This document shows, one piece after another, positions 52,949 to 62,064 of a stretch of 64,000 nt of DNA. A program made the translations under genes and the position numbers. The notes beneath the pieces were generated by a model. That model had not been told where the DNA came from, did no database searches, and saw only the letters and a program-made list of their open reading frames with translations. The DNA comes from Leucothrix mucor DSM 2157 (GTDB taxonomy: Bacteria > Pseudomonadota > Gammaproteobacteria > Thiotrichales > Thiotrichaceae). The stretch's first letter is position 1; every line of letters begins with the position of its first letter. The stretch lies in NCBI RefSeq assembly GCF_000419525.1, contig NZ_ATTE01000001.1, positions 4,524,501 to 4,588,500 on the forward strand, read 5' to 3'.

Positions 52949-53249
52949 TCTATTTGCAGAATTAAGTTCAGCACTTGTTGAAGCTAAAGAGCACTCTGAG
53001 GGTAAGCTTACTCTCAAGACTCATCAAATCAACGACGTAAGTGAGCTTAATATCTCACCAAATGAAATTCTGACTATTCGTGAGCAGTTTAATATGTCGC
53101 GAGGTGTATTTGCGCGCCTGCTGCATACCTCTGCGCGAACGCTGGAGAACTGGGAACAAGGGCGTAGCGCCCCTAATGGACAAGCAATTACGCTGTTAAA
53201 GCTTGTTCAACGTCACCCGGAAACGCTGACGCATATTGCTGAGTTATAA
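52935..53249 (+). CDS. higA: HigA2-type antitoxin (XRE helix-turn-helix)
   Basis: A 104-residue antitoxin. The N-terminal disordered part (residues 1-35) would mask the toxin, and the helix-turn-helix reads IREQFNMSRGVFARLLHTSARTLENWEQGRSAPNG. GGAGG lies ten bases upstream within higB. It represses the operon. The stop codon lies inside TTATAAC, the left-core sequence of attC sites, but no attC follows. Confidence 0.92.
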   Translation: MSNRDLFAELSSALVEAKEHSEGKLTLKTHQINDVSELNISPNEILTIREQFNMSRGVFARLLHTSARTLENWEQGRSAPNGQAITLLKLVQRHPETLTHIAEL

Positions 53250-53269
53250 CTAAGTACTGAAGGATAAAG

Positions 53270-53995
53270 CTAACTCCGAATAATCCCATCCTCAGCTTTT
53301 TCAATATGCTGCAAACTCTCCCGCACATGGCGTACATGCGCCGTTGCCGCTCGGTGCGCCCATTGTGGTTGGCGGCTTAATATCGCGTTATAAATCTGGT
53401 GGTGGTGTTTATCCATCTGGCTTTTAAATTCTTCGCGATGGCTTAGGTTGCTAACCGCAGCTTCTACCGATTGCAGCATCATGCTTTTCAGGCTATTCAA
53501 TACATGAATCAGCACGGCATTGTGCGAGGCATTGGCAATGGCCCGATGAAACGCATGATCAAGGTGTGCGTTGGTTAGCGCATCGGCTTCTTCCATGGCT
53601 TCAAAGGCTTTGGTGATCTGGTAGAAATCCTGCTTGGTTCCTCGCTCGGCGGCCAGTTGCGCGGCGTGGCCTTCCATTTGTTCTCGCACTTCCATTAAGT
53701 CATACAGCGTGCGGGAGTGGTCGTGAAACAAGTGCATTAGGGCGCTTTCATTGGGCACTTCAGGAATGATGCCGGAAACAAAGGAGCCCTTGCCGTGAAA
53801 GGTGTCGATTATTCCGCGTCCGTGTAGTTCTTTTAAGGCTTCACGAATCAAGGTACGCGACACGCCAAGGCGTTCTGTGAGCTGCCGTTCGGAGGGTATT
53901 TTATGGCCGGGTTTGTAGTCACCTTCCAGAATCAATTGTTCCAGACGGTGTGCAACGCCATAGGCGACGGGGGCTGATCTGTTCTCCAATTGCAT
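53270..53995 (-). CDS. FadR-subfamily GntR regulator (GlcC/LldR-like)
   Basis: A 241-residue regulator with an N-terminal winged helix (KIPSERQLTERLGVSRTLIREALKELHGRGIIDTFHGKGSFV) and an all-helical FCD ligand domain with metal-type residues (HLDHAFHRAIANASHN, HHQIYNAIL). FCD regulators sense small carboxylates. It is divergent from the TRAP/glc operon and flanked by two matching palindromes, so it most likely controls that operon by glycolate or a similar acid. The ATG at 53995 is preferred because a longer GTG start at 54034 would place an operator inside the gene. Confidence 0.85.
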   Translation of the reverse strand: MQLENRSAPVAYGVAHRLEQLILEGDYKPGHKIPSERQLTERLGVSRTLIREALKELHGRGIIDTFHGKGSFVSGIIPEVPNESALMHLFHDHSRTLYDLMEVREQMEGHAAQLAAERGTKQDFYQITKAFEAMEEADALTNAHLDHAFHRAIANASHNAVLIHVLNSLKSMMLQSVEAAVSNLSHREEFKSQMDKHHHQIYNAILSRQPQWAHRAATAHVRHVRESLQHIEKAEDGIIRS

Positions 53996-54002
53996 TTCCT
54001 CC

Positions 54003-54125
54003 ACTGGTATGACCAGTTGGCCATAGGATTTCACTATCCTAGCAGATTGACCATTTGAGCCAATATTTATTTGGCGTTTCAGGCAGATACGGCAATCCGG
54101 GAGATCAAAAACTGGTAGTACCAGT
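54003..54125. promoter_or_regulatory. Two GntR/FadR-type operators between the regulator and the TRAP/glc operon
   Basis: ACTGGTATGACCAGT (54003-54017) and ACTGGTAGTACCAGT (54111-54125) share the palindrome ACTGGT-N3-ACCAGT, the classic TGGT-N-ACCA form of FadR-family sites. The first lies just before the regulator start (autoregulation), the second upstream of the TRAP operon. Their centres are 108 bp apart. Confidence 0.8.
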
Positions 54126-54267
54126 TGATAGAGTGTTGGACGAGTCGGCGATTTTCAGTGAATGATAGGCTTAGCAGTGACTGTCCGGTGGCAGATAGGA
54201 TAAGCCCGTGAGGGCTCGGTCAGGGTGCTGTGCTTGTTTCTTACATGCAGTTTGGAGGAGTACTTAC

Positions 54268-55383
54268 ATGATTGAAAAGAAGAATTTATTAGCCGGTGCA
54301 CGCCGTGGATTTCTAAAGGGCGCAGCCACGTTGGGGATTGCAACCGTGGCGGCAATGAGTGTCTCAACGGGCGCGATGGCTAAAGCACAAACCTGGAAAA
54401 TCCAATCCACTTGGGATGCGGGAACCGTGGGTTACACCTTGTTTGAGGAGTGGTGTAACAGTATGGAAGAGAAGACCGGCGGCGAGCTGGCCTTTAAAGC
54501 ATTCCCTGCAAAATCGGTTGCTGCCGATAATAACGCGCTTTTCGACGCGGTCCGCAATGGCGTACTGCAAGGCATGAATCCATTTACGCTGTACTGGTCG
54601 GGTAAAATCCCTGCCTCAGTGTTCTTATCGTCTTATCCTGGCGGGCCAGATCAGCCGCATCAGTGGGATACCATGTTCTACTCTTTGGGCATGTTGGAAA
54701 AGACGCGCGAAATCTACAAGAAGTTCGGCCTGTTTTATGTCGGCCCAATTCATCACGATGCCAATATCATTCACTCCAAGCGCCCCGTTAATACTTTGGC
54801 CGATCTTAAGGGCATGAAAGTGCGCCTGCCGGGTGGCATGGTGGCGGAAGTGTTCCAGAAGTTTGGTGTGTCTACAGTTGCGATGCCGGGGTCTGATATT
54901 TTCCCAGCGCTGGAAAAAGGCACGATTGATGCAGCCGATTACGTTGGCCCTGCGGTGAACTACGAGCTGGGTTTTGCTCAGGTGACTGACAATATTCTGT
55001 TTGGTCCTCCGGGTGTGATGTCGATCTATCAGCCAGTGGATTTGATGGATTTAACCGTGAGCTTACGTGCTTGGAGCAAAGTCTCTGAGAAGGTGCAGAA
55101 GATTGTTGAAGCGGAAGTGCGCAACTACTCGCAAACGCATTATTTAGCGATTCAAAAGCGTAACTTTGAAGCGATGGTGAAGTTTAAAGAAGCTGGCAGC
55201 AAAGTGTCACGTTTAAGCACGGCTGATTTTGATGAGTTCCGTCGTGCAGCCATCCCGGTTTGGTACAAATGGGCAGGTAAAGATGCGGCAGCCAAAGAGA
55301 TTTTCGAGCTGCAGTTGGAGTATATGAAAAACGACCTGGTGGGTTACATCACCGATAAAGATATTGAAGGTATGAGTTACTAA
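54268..55383 (+). CDS. dctP: TRAP transporter substrate-binding protein (DctP/TakP-like)
   Basis: A 371-residue periplasmic binder with a twin-Arg-type leader (ARRGFLKGAATLG) and AMAKAQ cleavage region. Body motifs are WKIQSTWDAGTVGYTLFEEW, LKGMKVRLPGG and PALEKGTIDAADYVGPAVNYELGF, close to the TakP branch that binds 2-keto or 2-hydroxy acids. The ATG at 54268 has GGAGGAG eight bases upstream; the open frame from 54208 is not likely. It leads the operon and probably captures glycolate, lactate or a keto acid for DctQM. Confidence 0.87.
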   Translation: MIEKKNLLAGARRGFLKGAATLGIATVAAMSVSTGAMAKAQTWKIQSTWDAGTVGYTLFEEWCNSMEEKTGGELAFKAFPAKSVAADNNALFDAVRNGVLQGMNPFTLYWSGKIPASVFLSSYPGGPDQPHQWDTMFYSLGMLEKTREIYKKFGLFYVGPIHHDANIIHSKRPVNTLADLKGMKVRLPGGMVAEVFQKFGVSTVAMPGSDIFPALEKGTIDAADYVGPAVNYELGFAQVTDNILFGPPGVMSIYQPVDLMDLTVSLRAWSKVSEKVQKIVEAEVRNYSQTHYLAIQKRNFEAMVKFKEAGSKVSRLSTADFDEFRRAAIPVWYKWAGKDAAAKEIFELQLEYMKNDLVGYITDKDIEGMSY

Positions 55384-55409
55384 GCCTCAGTTCTGAAGCG
55401 CTGAACACG

Positions 55410-55434
55410 CGGGTAGGGCGCTCTGCCTTACCCG
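55410..55434 (+). terminator. Attenuator hairpin between dctP and dctQ
   Basis: CGGGTAGGGC (55410-55419) pairs with GCCTTACCCG (55425-55434), 10 bp with one G-U, followed by TTATT. Such a hairpin after the binding-protein gene often lets it be made in excess over the membrane subunits. Confidence 0.6.
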
Positions 55435-55463
55435 TTATTCCCACATATAAGGAGGTCGAAAGC

Positions 55464-56171
55464 ATGTCTGATTTGGAAGGATTTGGTTTTGTCATGCCGC
55501 ACTGGTTTTACTGGGGCTGGCTGGCAGTAATGCCGTTAATTATGATGGGCTTAGACCATCTGATGTCACGCAATAAACCCAAGGTTGAAGACGATAAATT
55601 ACCCCCCGAGATTAAAGAATTATTAGAAGGTGAAGACCCTAACGCTAAATACGGCTCCCTTGGCAATGGCTTTACCCGCGTGTTTGACTGGATCAGCGAG
55701 AAGACCGGTGTATTTGTGGCTTTCTGGACAGTGAATGCAGTGTGTTTTTATTTCTTCGAAGTGGTCATGCGTTATCTGTTTAATATGCCGACCATTTGGG
55801 TGCATGAAGCGTCCTATTTGTTATTGGGGATGCAGTATTTATTAGCCGGTAGCTTTGCCTTGCTACATGGCGCGCACGTTCGGGTCGATGTGGTTTACAA
55901 CTTGCTACCCCCGCGCGGCCGTATCGGGATGGATATTTTTACCTCGATGTTTTTCTTTATTTTTGCCTTCGCACTCACGTTGACCTCATGGTTGTTTTTT
56001 ACCGACTCTTACGGCATGAGCGAGACCACGGTCGAAACCTGGGGCATTCAGTACTGGCCGGTTAAGGGCATGATGTTATTTGGCTCCATGCTGTTGTTAA
56101 TGGCTGGTGTATCAAAATTTATTAAGGATATTCAATTGTTTATCCGTATGGGACGAGGAGAGACATCATGA
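55464..56171 (+). CDS. dctQ: TRAP transporter small membrane subunit (DctQ)
   Basis: A 235-residue protein, larger than usual for DctQ. One N-terminal helix (about 12-31) and a hydrophilic stretch (about 35-75) precede the four-helix DctQ domain (VNAVCFYFFEVVMRYLFNMPTIWVHEASYLLLG..., HGAHVRVDVVYNLL). GGAGG lies upstream of the ATG. It overlaps dctM by four bases. This extended form occurs with TakP-like binders. Confidence 0.87.
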   Translation: MSDLEGFGFVMPHWFYWGWLAVMPLIMMGLDHLMSRNKPKVEDDKLPPEIKELLEGEDPNAKYGSLGNGFTRVFDWISEKTGVFVAFWTVNAVCFYFFEVVMRYLFNMPTIWVHEASYLLLGMQYLLAGSFALLHGAHVRVDVVYNLLPPRGRIGMDIFTSMFFFIFAFALTLTSWLFFTDSYGMSETTVETWGIQYWPVKGMMLFGSMLLLMAGVSKFIKDIQLFIRMGRGETS

Positions 56172-57718
56172 GCAATGCCGCTTCTGCAGCGACTAAGTCA
56201 ACCAGTCTGCTGGGTTCCGTTATCGGACGCTTAGGGACGACGCTAATGGTCACGGCCACGCTGGCGCTAGCCTTTGTGATCTGTATTGAAACGATTAATA
56301 TTCTGTTTTACGACAACTGGGGCGATGAGTATTTTCTGTTTCGCTCGGCGGGTATTTTGCAAAATGTGGATATCGGCCCCTTAACCTATCTCATGTTCGG
56401 CTCACTGTTGGTGGCGCTGATGATGGGCTTGCCGCTGGCCTTTGTGACCGGTGGCTTGGGTGTTGTGTTCATCTATTTGGTGGGCGATGCGGCGATGTTG
56501 AACATCATTCCGGGTCGTATTTTCCCGATGATGACCAACTCCGATTTGGCCGCCATTCCGCTGTTTATCTTTATGGCCTCGATGTTGGAGCGCGCCGGAC
56601 TGATCGAGCAAATGTTCACGGTGGTTTACAAGTGGATGGGCGGCTTAAACGGCGGCTTGGCCATGGCGACGATCTTGGCCTCAACCATCCTTGCAGCGAT
56701 GGTGGGTGTAATCGGTGCCGCAGTAGTCACGATGGGTATTATCGCGCTGCCTGCGATGCTGAAACGTGGTTATGATCCTAAAATTGCGCTGGGCTCGATT
56801 ATGGCCGGTGGTACTTTGGGTATCCTGATTCCGCCATCCATTCTTGCGATTTTGTATGCGGTGGTTGCGCAGCAGTCGGTGGGTGAGTTGTATCTTGGCT
56901 CGATTATTCCGGGCTTTATGTTATCTGGTATGTATATCGCTTATGTGCTGATCCGTACCAAAATCAATCCTAAGTTAGGCCCACCAGTGCCACCGGAAGA
57001 GCGTATTTCATTCCGTGAAAAGCTGTTGCTGTTACGAGCCTTGATTGCACCGCTATTTTTAGTGTTCTTGGTACTGGGCTTATTGTTTGGTGGTATTGCA
57101 ACGCCAGTTGAAGCCGCGGGTATTGGTTCGTTTGGTGCCATGATTGTGGCGGGCTTACACGGCTCATTCTCGATTGATGCACTTAAAGAAGCCTCAGTGA
57201 CTACTGCCAAAGCCTCGGCCATGGTGTTGTGGATTATGTTTGGTGCCTCGGTATTTGTTGGCTTCTACATTCTGCAAGGTGGTCAGGACTTTATTACGCA
57301 GTCGATTTTAGGCACTGGCTTATCGCCATACGGCATCTTATTCCTGCTGATGTTCTTATTGGTGATTTTGGGTATGTTCCTGGATTGGGTGGGTATTTTG
57401 CTGTTGGCAGTACCGATCTTTATCCCGATTGTGCAGAGCCTGACGTTTGATGGTCTGTTCGGTTTACCGGGGGTTGCTGCGGACGATGTGGTGCTCTGGT
57501 TTGGTGTGCTGTACTTGGTGAATATGCAGATGTCGTTCCTGAGTCCGCCCTTTGGTTATGCGCTGTTTTATATCCGAGGCGTGTGCCCGCCAGAAATTTC
57601 AATGGGAACCATTTTTAAGTCAGCACTGGTATTCTTATTCCTTCAGGCAGTGGGCTTAGCGGCGTGTATTTTGTTCCCCGGAATCGTGACGTGGTTACCT
57701 AATCTGGTGTACGGCTAA
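56168..57718 (+). CDS. dctM: TRAP transporter large membrane subunit (DctM)
   Basis: A 516-residue permease with about 13 helices. Family blocks are FPMMTNSDLAAIPLFIFMASMLERAGL, GGTLGILIPPSILAILYAVVAQQSVGELYLGSIIPG and FLDWVGILLLAVPIFIPI. It moves the ligand delivered by DctP using a sodium gradient. Coupled to dctQ and followed by a 62-base gap before glcG. Confidence 0.9.
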   Translation: MSNAASAATKSTSLLGSVIGRLGTTLMVTATLALAFVICIETINILFYDNWGDEYFLFRSAGILQNVDIGPLTYLMFGSLLVALMMGLPLAFVTGGLGVVFIYLVGDAAMLNIIPGRIFPMMTNSDLAAIPLFIFMASMLERAGLIEQMFTVVYKWMGGLNGGLAMATILASTILAAMVGVIGAAVVTMGIIALPAMLKRGYDPKIALGSIMAGGTLGILIPPSILAILYAVVAQQSVGELYLGSIIPGFMLSGMYIAYVLIRTKINPKLGPPVPPEERISFREKLLLLRALIAPLFLVFLVLGLLFGGIATPVEAAGIGSFGAMIVAGLHGSFSIDALKEASVTTAKASAMVLWIMFGASVFVGFYILQGGQDFITQSILGTGLSPYGILFLLMFLLVILGMFLDWVGILLLAVPIFIPIVQSLTFDGLFGLPGVAADDVVLWFGVLYLVNMQMSFLSPPFGYALFYIRGVCPPEISMGTIFKSALVFLFLQAVGLAACILFPGIVTWLPNLVYG

Positions 57719-57780
57719 CAGCCTGTTATTATCTAAATTCTTAATCCTTAAATTAGTCTGCAAATAGCAGGAGGTCATGT

Positions 57781-58212
57781 ATGTTGTCCATCAATCGCTT
57801 AGATCAGCAAGATTCACAATTATTACTCGAAGGTGCACGGGCTAAGGCGCGTGAAATCGGTGTTCCCATGTGTATAGCAGTCACCGATGAGTCGGGTACC
57901 TTGCTGGCGTTTGAGCGCATGGATGGTGCCAAAGTGACTAGCGTGACTATTGCGCAAAATAAGGCGTTTACGGCGGCCGGTGCGCGTAAAGCCACCAGTG
58001 CGATTAATGAGGCCTGTGTACCTGGCAGTTTAGTCTTCGGGATTCATACCTCTTTTGAAGGGCGTTTTTGCGTTGTGGGTGGCGGCTTGCCGGTGTTGAT
58101 CGACGGTGAAGTCGTCGGCGCAATTGGTGCCAGTACCGGCACACCACAGCAGGATGAAGAATGTGCGCAAGCGGGTATCGATCACTTTATGAGTGCCAGA
58201 AGTGCGTCGTAA
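57781..58212 (+). CDS. glcG: GlcG/HbpS-type protein
   Basis: A 143-residue protein of the GlcG/HbpS fold: IGVPMCIAVTDESGTLLAFERMDGAKVTSVTIAQNKAFTAA, then FCVVGGGLPVLIDGEVVGAIGASTGTPQQDEECAQAGI. GlcG accompanies the glycolate oxidase genes in Escherichia coli; HbpS relatives bind heme or cobalamin. AGGAGG precedes the ATG. It lies between the TRAP and glcDEF genes, supporting a link to the same substrate; its exact role is unknown. Confidence 0.85.
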   Translation: MLSINRLDQQDSQLLLEGARAKAREIGVPMCIAVTDESGTLLAFERMDGAKVTSVTIAQNKAFTAAGARKATSAINEACVPGSLVFGIHTSFEGRFCVVGGGLPVLIDGEVVGAIGASTGTPQQDEECAQAGIDHFMSARSAS

Positions 58213-58255
58213 GCAAGTGGCGTAAAACAGGATAGTGCAAGAGGAGGAGAGATCA

Positions 58256-59767
58256 ATGTCGGAGTTTAAAAGAGTAGACAAAGCGCAGTTAGCGCAGCAG
58301 TTTCGGGAGTTTATCGATCCGGAGTATGTGATTTCGGATGATGAAACCCTGAAGCCGTATGAGTGCGATGCTTTGTCGATGTATTGCGAAATGCCGATGT
58401 TGGTCGTGCTTCCGGAAACGGTGGATCAGGTGCAGGGGGTGATGCAGATCTGCCATGCACAACAAATTCCGGTCGTGGCGCGTGGAGCTGGAACCAGCCT
58501 GTGCGCCGGTGCCATGCCGCATCCCGATGGCGTGGTGTTATCGCTGGCGAAATTCAGCGAGATTATTGAAATTGATACCGAAGCGCGTACCGCCAGAGTG
58601 CAACCGGGTGTGCGCAATCAGGCGATTAGCGAAGCGGCTTCGGAGTTTGGGTTGTATTACGGGCCAGATCCATCCTCACAAATTGCCTGCACCATTGGTG
58701 GCAATGTGGCGGAAAACTCAGGCGGGGTGCATTGCCTGAAGTATGGCCTTACGGTTCACAATATTCTGAAAGTGGAAATGCTGACGGTGGAAGGCGAGCA
58801 CGTCACCATCGGCTCCGAAGGTTTGGATAGCTGCGGCATGGATTTGCTGGCGCTGATTACTGGCTCGGAAGGGCTGTTAGGCGTGGTTACCGAAGTCACC
58901 ATTAAATTACTCCCCACCCCAGAAAAAGCGCAAGTCATTATGGCGGCCTTTGCCAATGTGCAGGATGCCGGTGATGCGGTGGGTGGCATTATTGGAAAAG
59001 GCATTATTCCGGCTGGTTTGGAAATGATGGATAGCCACGCGATTGTGGCGGCAGAAGGCTTTGCCAAAGCGGGTTATCCCATTGAGGCGAAAGCGCTGCT
59101 GCTGTGTGAAGTGGATGGTACAGCGGAAGAGGTGGATGAGCATATTGAAGCGACGCAAGCGCTGTTTCGCGAGTATGGTGCGACCACCATTCGCGTGTCT
59201 CAAAGTGAAGCGGAGCGGGCGTTGCTATGGAAAGGGCGCAAGTCTGCCTTTCCGGCGGTTGGGCGAATTTCACCGGATTATTACTGCATGGATGGCACGA
59301 TTCCACGCGGCCAGTTGGCGCATGTGCTGACTGAAATTGATAATATGTCGGCCTTTTATGATTTGCGTGTAGCGAATGTGTTTCATGCCGGTGATGGCAA
59401 TTTGCATCCACTGATTTTGTTTGATGCCAATCAGCCGGGGCAGTTTGAAAAGACCGAAACCTTTGGCGGCAAGATTCTGGAGTTATGCATTGAAGTTGGC
59501 GGCACGATTACCGGCGAGCATGGCGTAGGCATTGAGAAAATCAGGCAAATGCCAATGCAGTTTAACGATCAGGAGTTGGCACAGTTTCATACGGTGAAAG
59601 AGGCGTTTGACCCTTTGGGCACGCTCAATCCGGGTAAGGGGATTCCGCTATTGAAGCATTGTCAGGAATATCGCAGCTTAAGTGGTGGCAGTGAGCATAG
59701 CCATCATCCGGCACAGCCACATTCTCACTCTCATGAACATGGTTTAGCAGGAGCACAACATGGCTGA
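58256..59767 (+). CDS. glcD: Glycolate oxidase FAD subunit GlcD, with His-rich C-terminus
   Basis: A 503-residue FAD-linked oxidase. The PCMH-type FAD domain is seen in VVARGAGTSLCAGAMPH and GNVAENSGGVHCLKYGLT, and C-terminal blocks NVFHAGDGNLHPLILFD and GGTITGEHGVGIEK are present. It oxidises glycolate (or D-lactate) to glyoxylate (pyruvate) together with GlcE and GlcF. The ATG at 58256 has AGGAGGAG upstream; the 58235 frame has no better site. The last 22 residues are His-rich (SEHSHHPAQPHSHSHEHG), an extension not usual for GlcD. It overlaps glcE by eight bases. Confidence 0.9.
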   Translation: MSEFKRVDKAQLAQQFREFIDPEYVISDDETLKPYECDALSMYCEMPMLVVLPETVDQVQGVMQICHAQQIPVVARGAGTSLCAGAMPHPDGVVLSLAKFSEIIEIDTEARTARVQPGVRNQAISEAASEFGLYYGPDPSSQIACTIGGNVAENSGGVHCLKYGLTVHNILKVEMLTVEGEHVTIGSEGLDSCGMDLLALITGSEGLLGVVTEVTIKLLPTPEKAQVIMAAFANVQDAGDAVGGIIGKGIIPAGLEMMDSHAIVAAEGFAKAGYPIEAKALLLCEVDGTAEEVDEHIEATQALFREYGATTIRVSQSEAERALLWKGRKSAFPAVGRISPDYYCMDGTIPRGQLAHVLTEIDNMSAFYDLRVANVFHAGDGNLHPLILFDANQPGQFEKTETFGGKILELCIEVGGTITGEHGVGIEKIRQMPMQFNDQELAQFHTVKEAFDPLGTLNPGKGIPLLKHCQEYRSLSGGSEHSHHPAQPHSHSHEHGLAGAQHG

Positions 59768-60830
59768 TATCAGCAAGCAATTAGAAGCCGGAGTGCTCGC
59801 GGCTTATGAAGCTGGGCAGGCGCTGAATATTGTTGGCGGCGGCAGTAAAGGATTTTTAGGGCGTGAGACTGCTGAGCGGGCGGAGCATCAAGTATTAAAC
59901 CTCTCGGAGCATAGCGGGATTGTGAGTTATCAGCCGGGGGAGTTGGTATTGACCGCACGCGCTGGCACCACGCTAAACGAGATTGAAGCGGCATTGGATG
60001 AGCAAGGCCAGATGCTGGCGTTTGAACCGCCACACTTTGGCGAGACCGATACCATTGGCGGCACCTTGGCTTGTAACCTCTCAGGGCCAGCACGGCCTTG
60101 GGGCGGCTCGGTACGCGACCATGTATTGGGTATTCGCCTGATTAATGGCATGGGTGAGCACCTGCGCTTTGGTGGGCAAGTGATGAAAAATGTGGCGGGT
60201 TACGATGTGTCGCGTTTGCAAGCGGGGGCCATGGGAAGTTTAGGGGTGATCACTGAGATTAGCTTAAAAGTGATGCCTAAACCCGCGCACACGGTCACTT
60301 TAACGCAAGTGATTAGTGCGGATGAGGCGATTACACTAATGAATAAGCGCGCTGGTGTGGCCAAGCCATTGACGGCAGCGTGTTGGGTTGATGGTGTGTT
60401 GTATTTGCGCTTAGCCGGCGCACGTGCGGCCGTTGAAGCCACGCAAACTCAGTGGGGCGGTGAGGTGTTGGAAGAGGCTGATACCTTCTGGAGCAAGCTT
60501 CGAGATCAGCAACATGCCTTTTTCTCTGGCGATGAGCCACTCTGGCGTTTTTCGGTGAAGCCGACTGCAGCACTGGCGGAGTTAGAAGGTGATCAATTAT
60601 TGGATTGGGGCGGCGCACAGCGCTGGTATCGCGGTGAGGGGCGTCTGGGCATGATGCAGCTGATCGCGACGGAAGCCGGGGGGCAGGTTTCTTTATTCCG
60701 TGGTGGCGATCGTAGTGGTGAGGTGGCTCATACACAGCCGGAAGTATTACAACGCATTCAAATACAACTTAAGCAACGCTTTGACCCGAAAGGGATTTTT
60801 AACCCTGGCCGCGTATATGGCTGGCTGTAA
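59760..60830 (+). CDS. glcE: Glycolate oxidase FAD-binding subunit GlcE
   Basis: A 356-residue protein with the FAD-binding core of GlcE: LTARAGTTLNEIEAALDEQGQMLAFEPPHFG, IGGTLACNLSGPARPWGGSVRDHVLG and GYDVSRLQAGAMGSLGVITEISLKV. It is the second flavin-domain subunit of the complex. AGGAG precedes the ATG, eight bases inside glcD. Ends KGIFNPGRVYGWL, typical of the family. Confidence 0.9.
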   Translation: MADISKQLEAGVLAAYEAGQALNIVGGGSKGFLGRETAERAEHQVLNLSEHSGIVSYQPGELVLTARAGTTLNEIEAALDEQGQMLAFEPPHFGETDTIGGTLACNLSGPARPWGGSVRDHVLGIRLINGMGEHLRFGGQVMKNVAGYDVSRLQAGAMGSLGVITEISLKVMPKPAHTVTLTQVISADEAITLMNKRAGVAKPLTAACWVDGVLYLRLAGARAAVEATQTQWGGEVLEEADTFWSKLRDQQHAFFSGDEPLWRFSVKPTAALAELEGDQLLDWGGAQRWYRGEGRLGMMQLIATEAGGQVSLFRGGDRSGEVAHTQPEVLQRIQIQLKQRFDPKGIFNPGRVYGWL

Positions 60831-60844
60831 CCGGAGGTTCTGTT

Positions 60845-62050
60845 ATGCAAACGAATCTTATCGCTAAATTTCAACAGTCGGCACAGGGGCAGGAAGCGGA
60901 ATCGATTTTGCGCAGCTGTGTGCATTGCGGATTTTGCACGGCGACTTGCCCGACTTATCAGGAATTACATGATGAGCGCGATGGCCCACGGGGGCGCATT
61001 TACCTGATCAAACAGATTTTGGAAGGCGCTGAAATTACCGAGAAAACGCAGACGCATTTGGATCGCTGTTTGAGTTGTCGAAGCTGTGAAACAACTTGTC
61101 CTTCCGGGGTTAAATACGGGCGCTTGGTGGATATTGGGCGCAGCTTGGTGGAAGACGCTGTGCCACGTCCGGCAAAAGATCGCTTAATGCGTTGGAGTTT
61201 GCGCAAAGTGCTGCCACATGCGCATTTGTTTGGGCCATTGTTGAAAGTCGGGCAGGCGGTTCGGCCACTAACGACTGGTGCGCTGAAGGCGAAGATTCCG
61301 CTCAAACAAGTCTCATCACCCTGGCCTGCGAGTAGCCATAATCGGGTGATGTTGGTGTTAGCCGGTTGTGCGCAACCTTCAGCGGCGCCTAATACCAATG
61401 CCGCTGCCGCGCGGGTGTTGGATAAGTTAGGCATAACTTTGGTTGAAGCGCCTAAAGCGGGCTGCTGTGGTGCGGTGAGTTATCACTTATCGGCACACGA
61501 CGAAGGTTTAGACTTTATGCGCCGTAATATCGATGCGTGGTGGCCAGCGATTGAGGCGGGCGCGGAAGCCTTGGTAATGACGGCCTCTGGTTGTGGCGCA
61601 ATGGTTTCTGAGTATGCCTACTTACTGCGCGATGACCCCGCTTATGCTGAAAAAGCCAAGCGAGTCAGCGAGTTATGCAAAGACTTATCCCAGATTTTAT
61701 TGGGTGAAGATTTAAGTACTTTAGAATTAGCTAAGCGCGATGAGAAAGTAGCATTTCACTGCCCCTGCACCTTGCAACATGCGCTGCAATTAAATGGCAT
61801 CGTTGAGCAAGTATTGGAAAAAGCCGGCGTTAATTTATCCAAAACCAAAGACAAACATTTGTGTTGTGGTTCAGCCGGAACCTATTCGATTTTACAGCCA
61901 AAACTCAGCAAATCTTTGCTGGATAACAAACTCAAAGCCTTGATGTTGGATGCGCCCACGCGTATCGTTACAGCCAATATTGGTTGCCAACTGCATCTCG
62001 GAACGAAGTCAACAGTGCCGGTGCAGCATTGGATTGAATTACTCGAATAG
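60845..62050 (+). CDS. glcF: Glycolate oxidase iron-sulphur subunit GlcF
   Basis: A 401-residue protein with two [4Fe-4S] motifs, CVHCGFCTATCP and CLSCRSCETTCP (about residues 22 and 73), and two CCG domains (AGCCGAVSYH about residue 200, LCCGSAGTYS about residue 340). It passes electrons from the GlcDE flavins to the quinone pool at the inner membrane. GGAGG lies upstream of the ATG, 14 bases after glcE. Confidence 0.92.
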   Translation: MQTNLIAKFQQSAQGQEAESILRSCVHCGFCTATCPTYQELHDERDGPRGRIYLIKQILEGAEITEKTQTHLDRCLSCRSCETTCPSGVKYGRLVDIGRSLVEDAVPRPAKDRLMRWSLRKVLPHAHLFGPLLKVGQAVRPLTTGALKAKIPLKQVSSPWPASSHNRVMLVLAGCAQPSAAPNTNAAAARVLDKLGITLVEAPKAGCCGAVSYHLSAHDEGLDFMRRNIDAWWPAIEAGAEALVMTASGCGAMVSEYAYLLRDDPAYAEKAKRVSELCKDLSQILLGEDLSTLELAKRDEKVAFHCPCTLQHALQLNGIVEQVLEKAGVNLSKTKDKHLCCGSAGTYSILQPKLSKSLLDNKLKALMLDAPTRIVTANIGCQLHLGTKSTVPVQHWIELLE

Positions 62051-62064
62051 CATGAGACTTTTCC

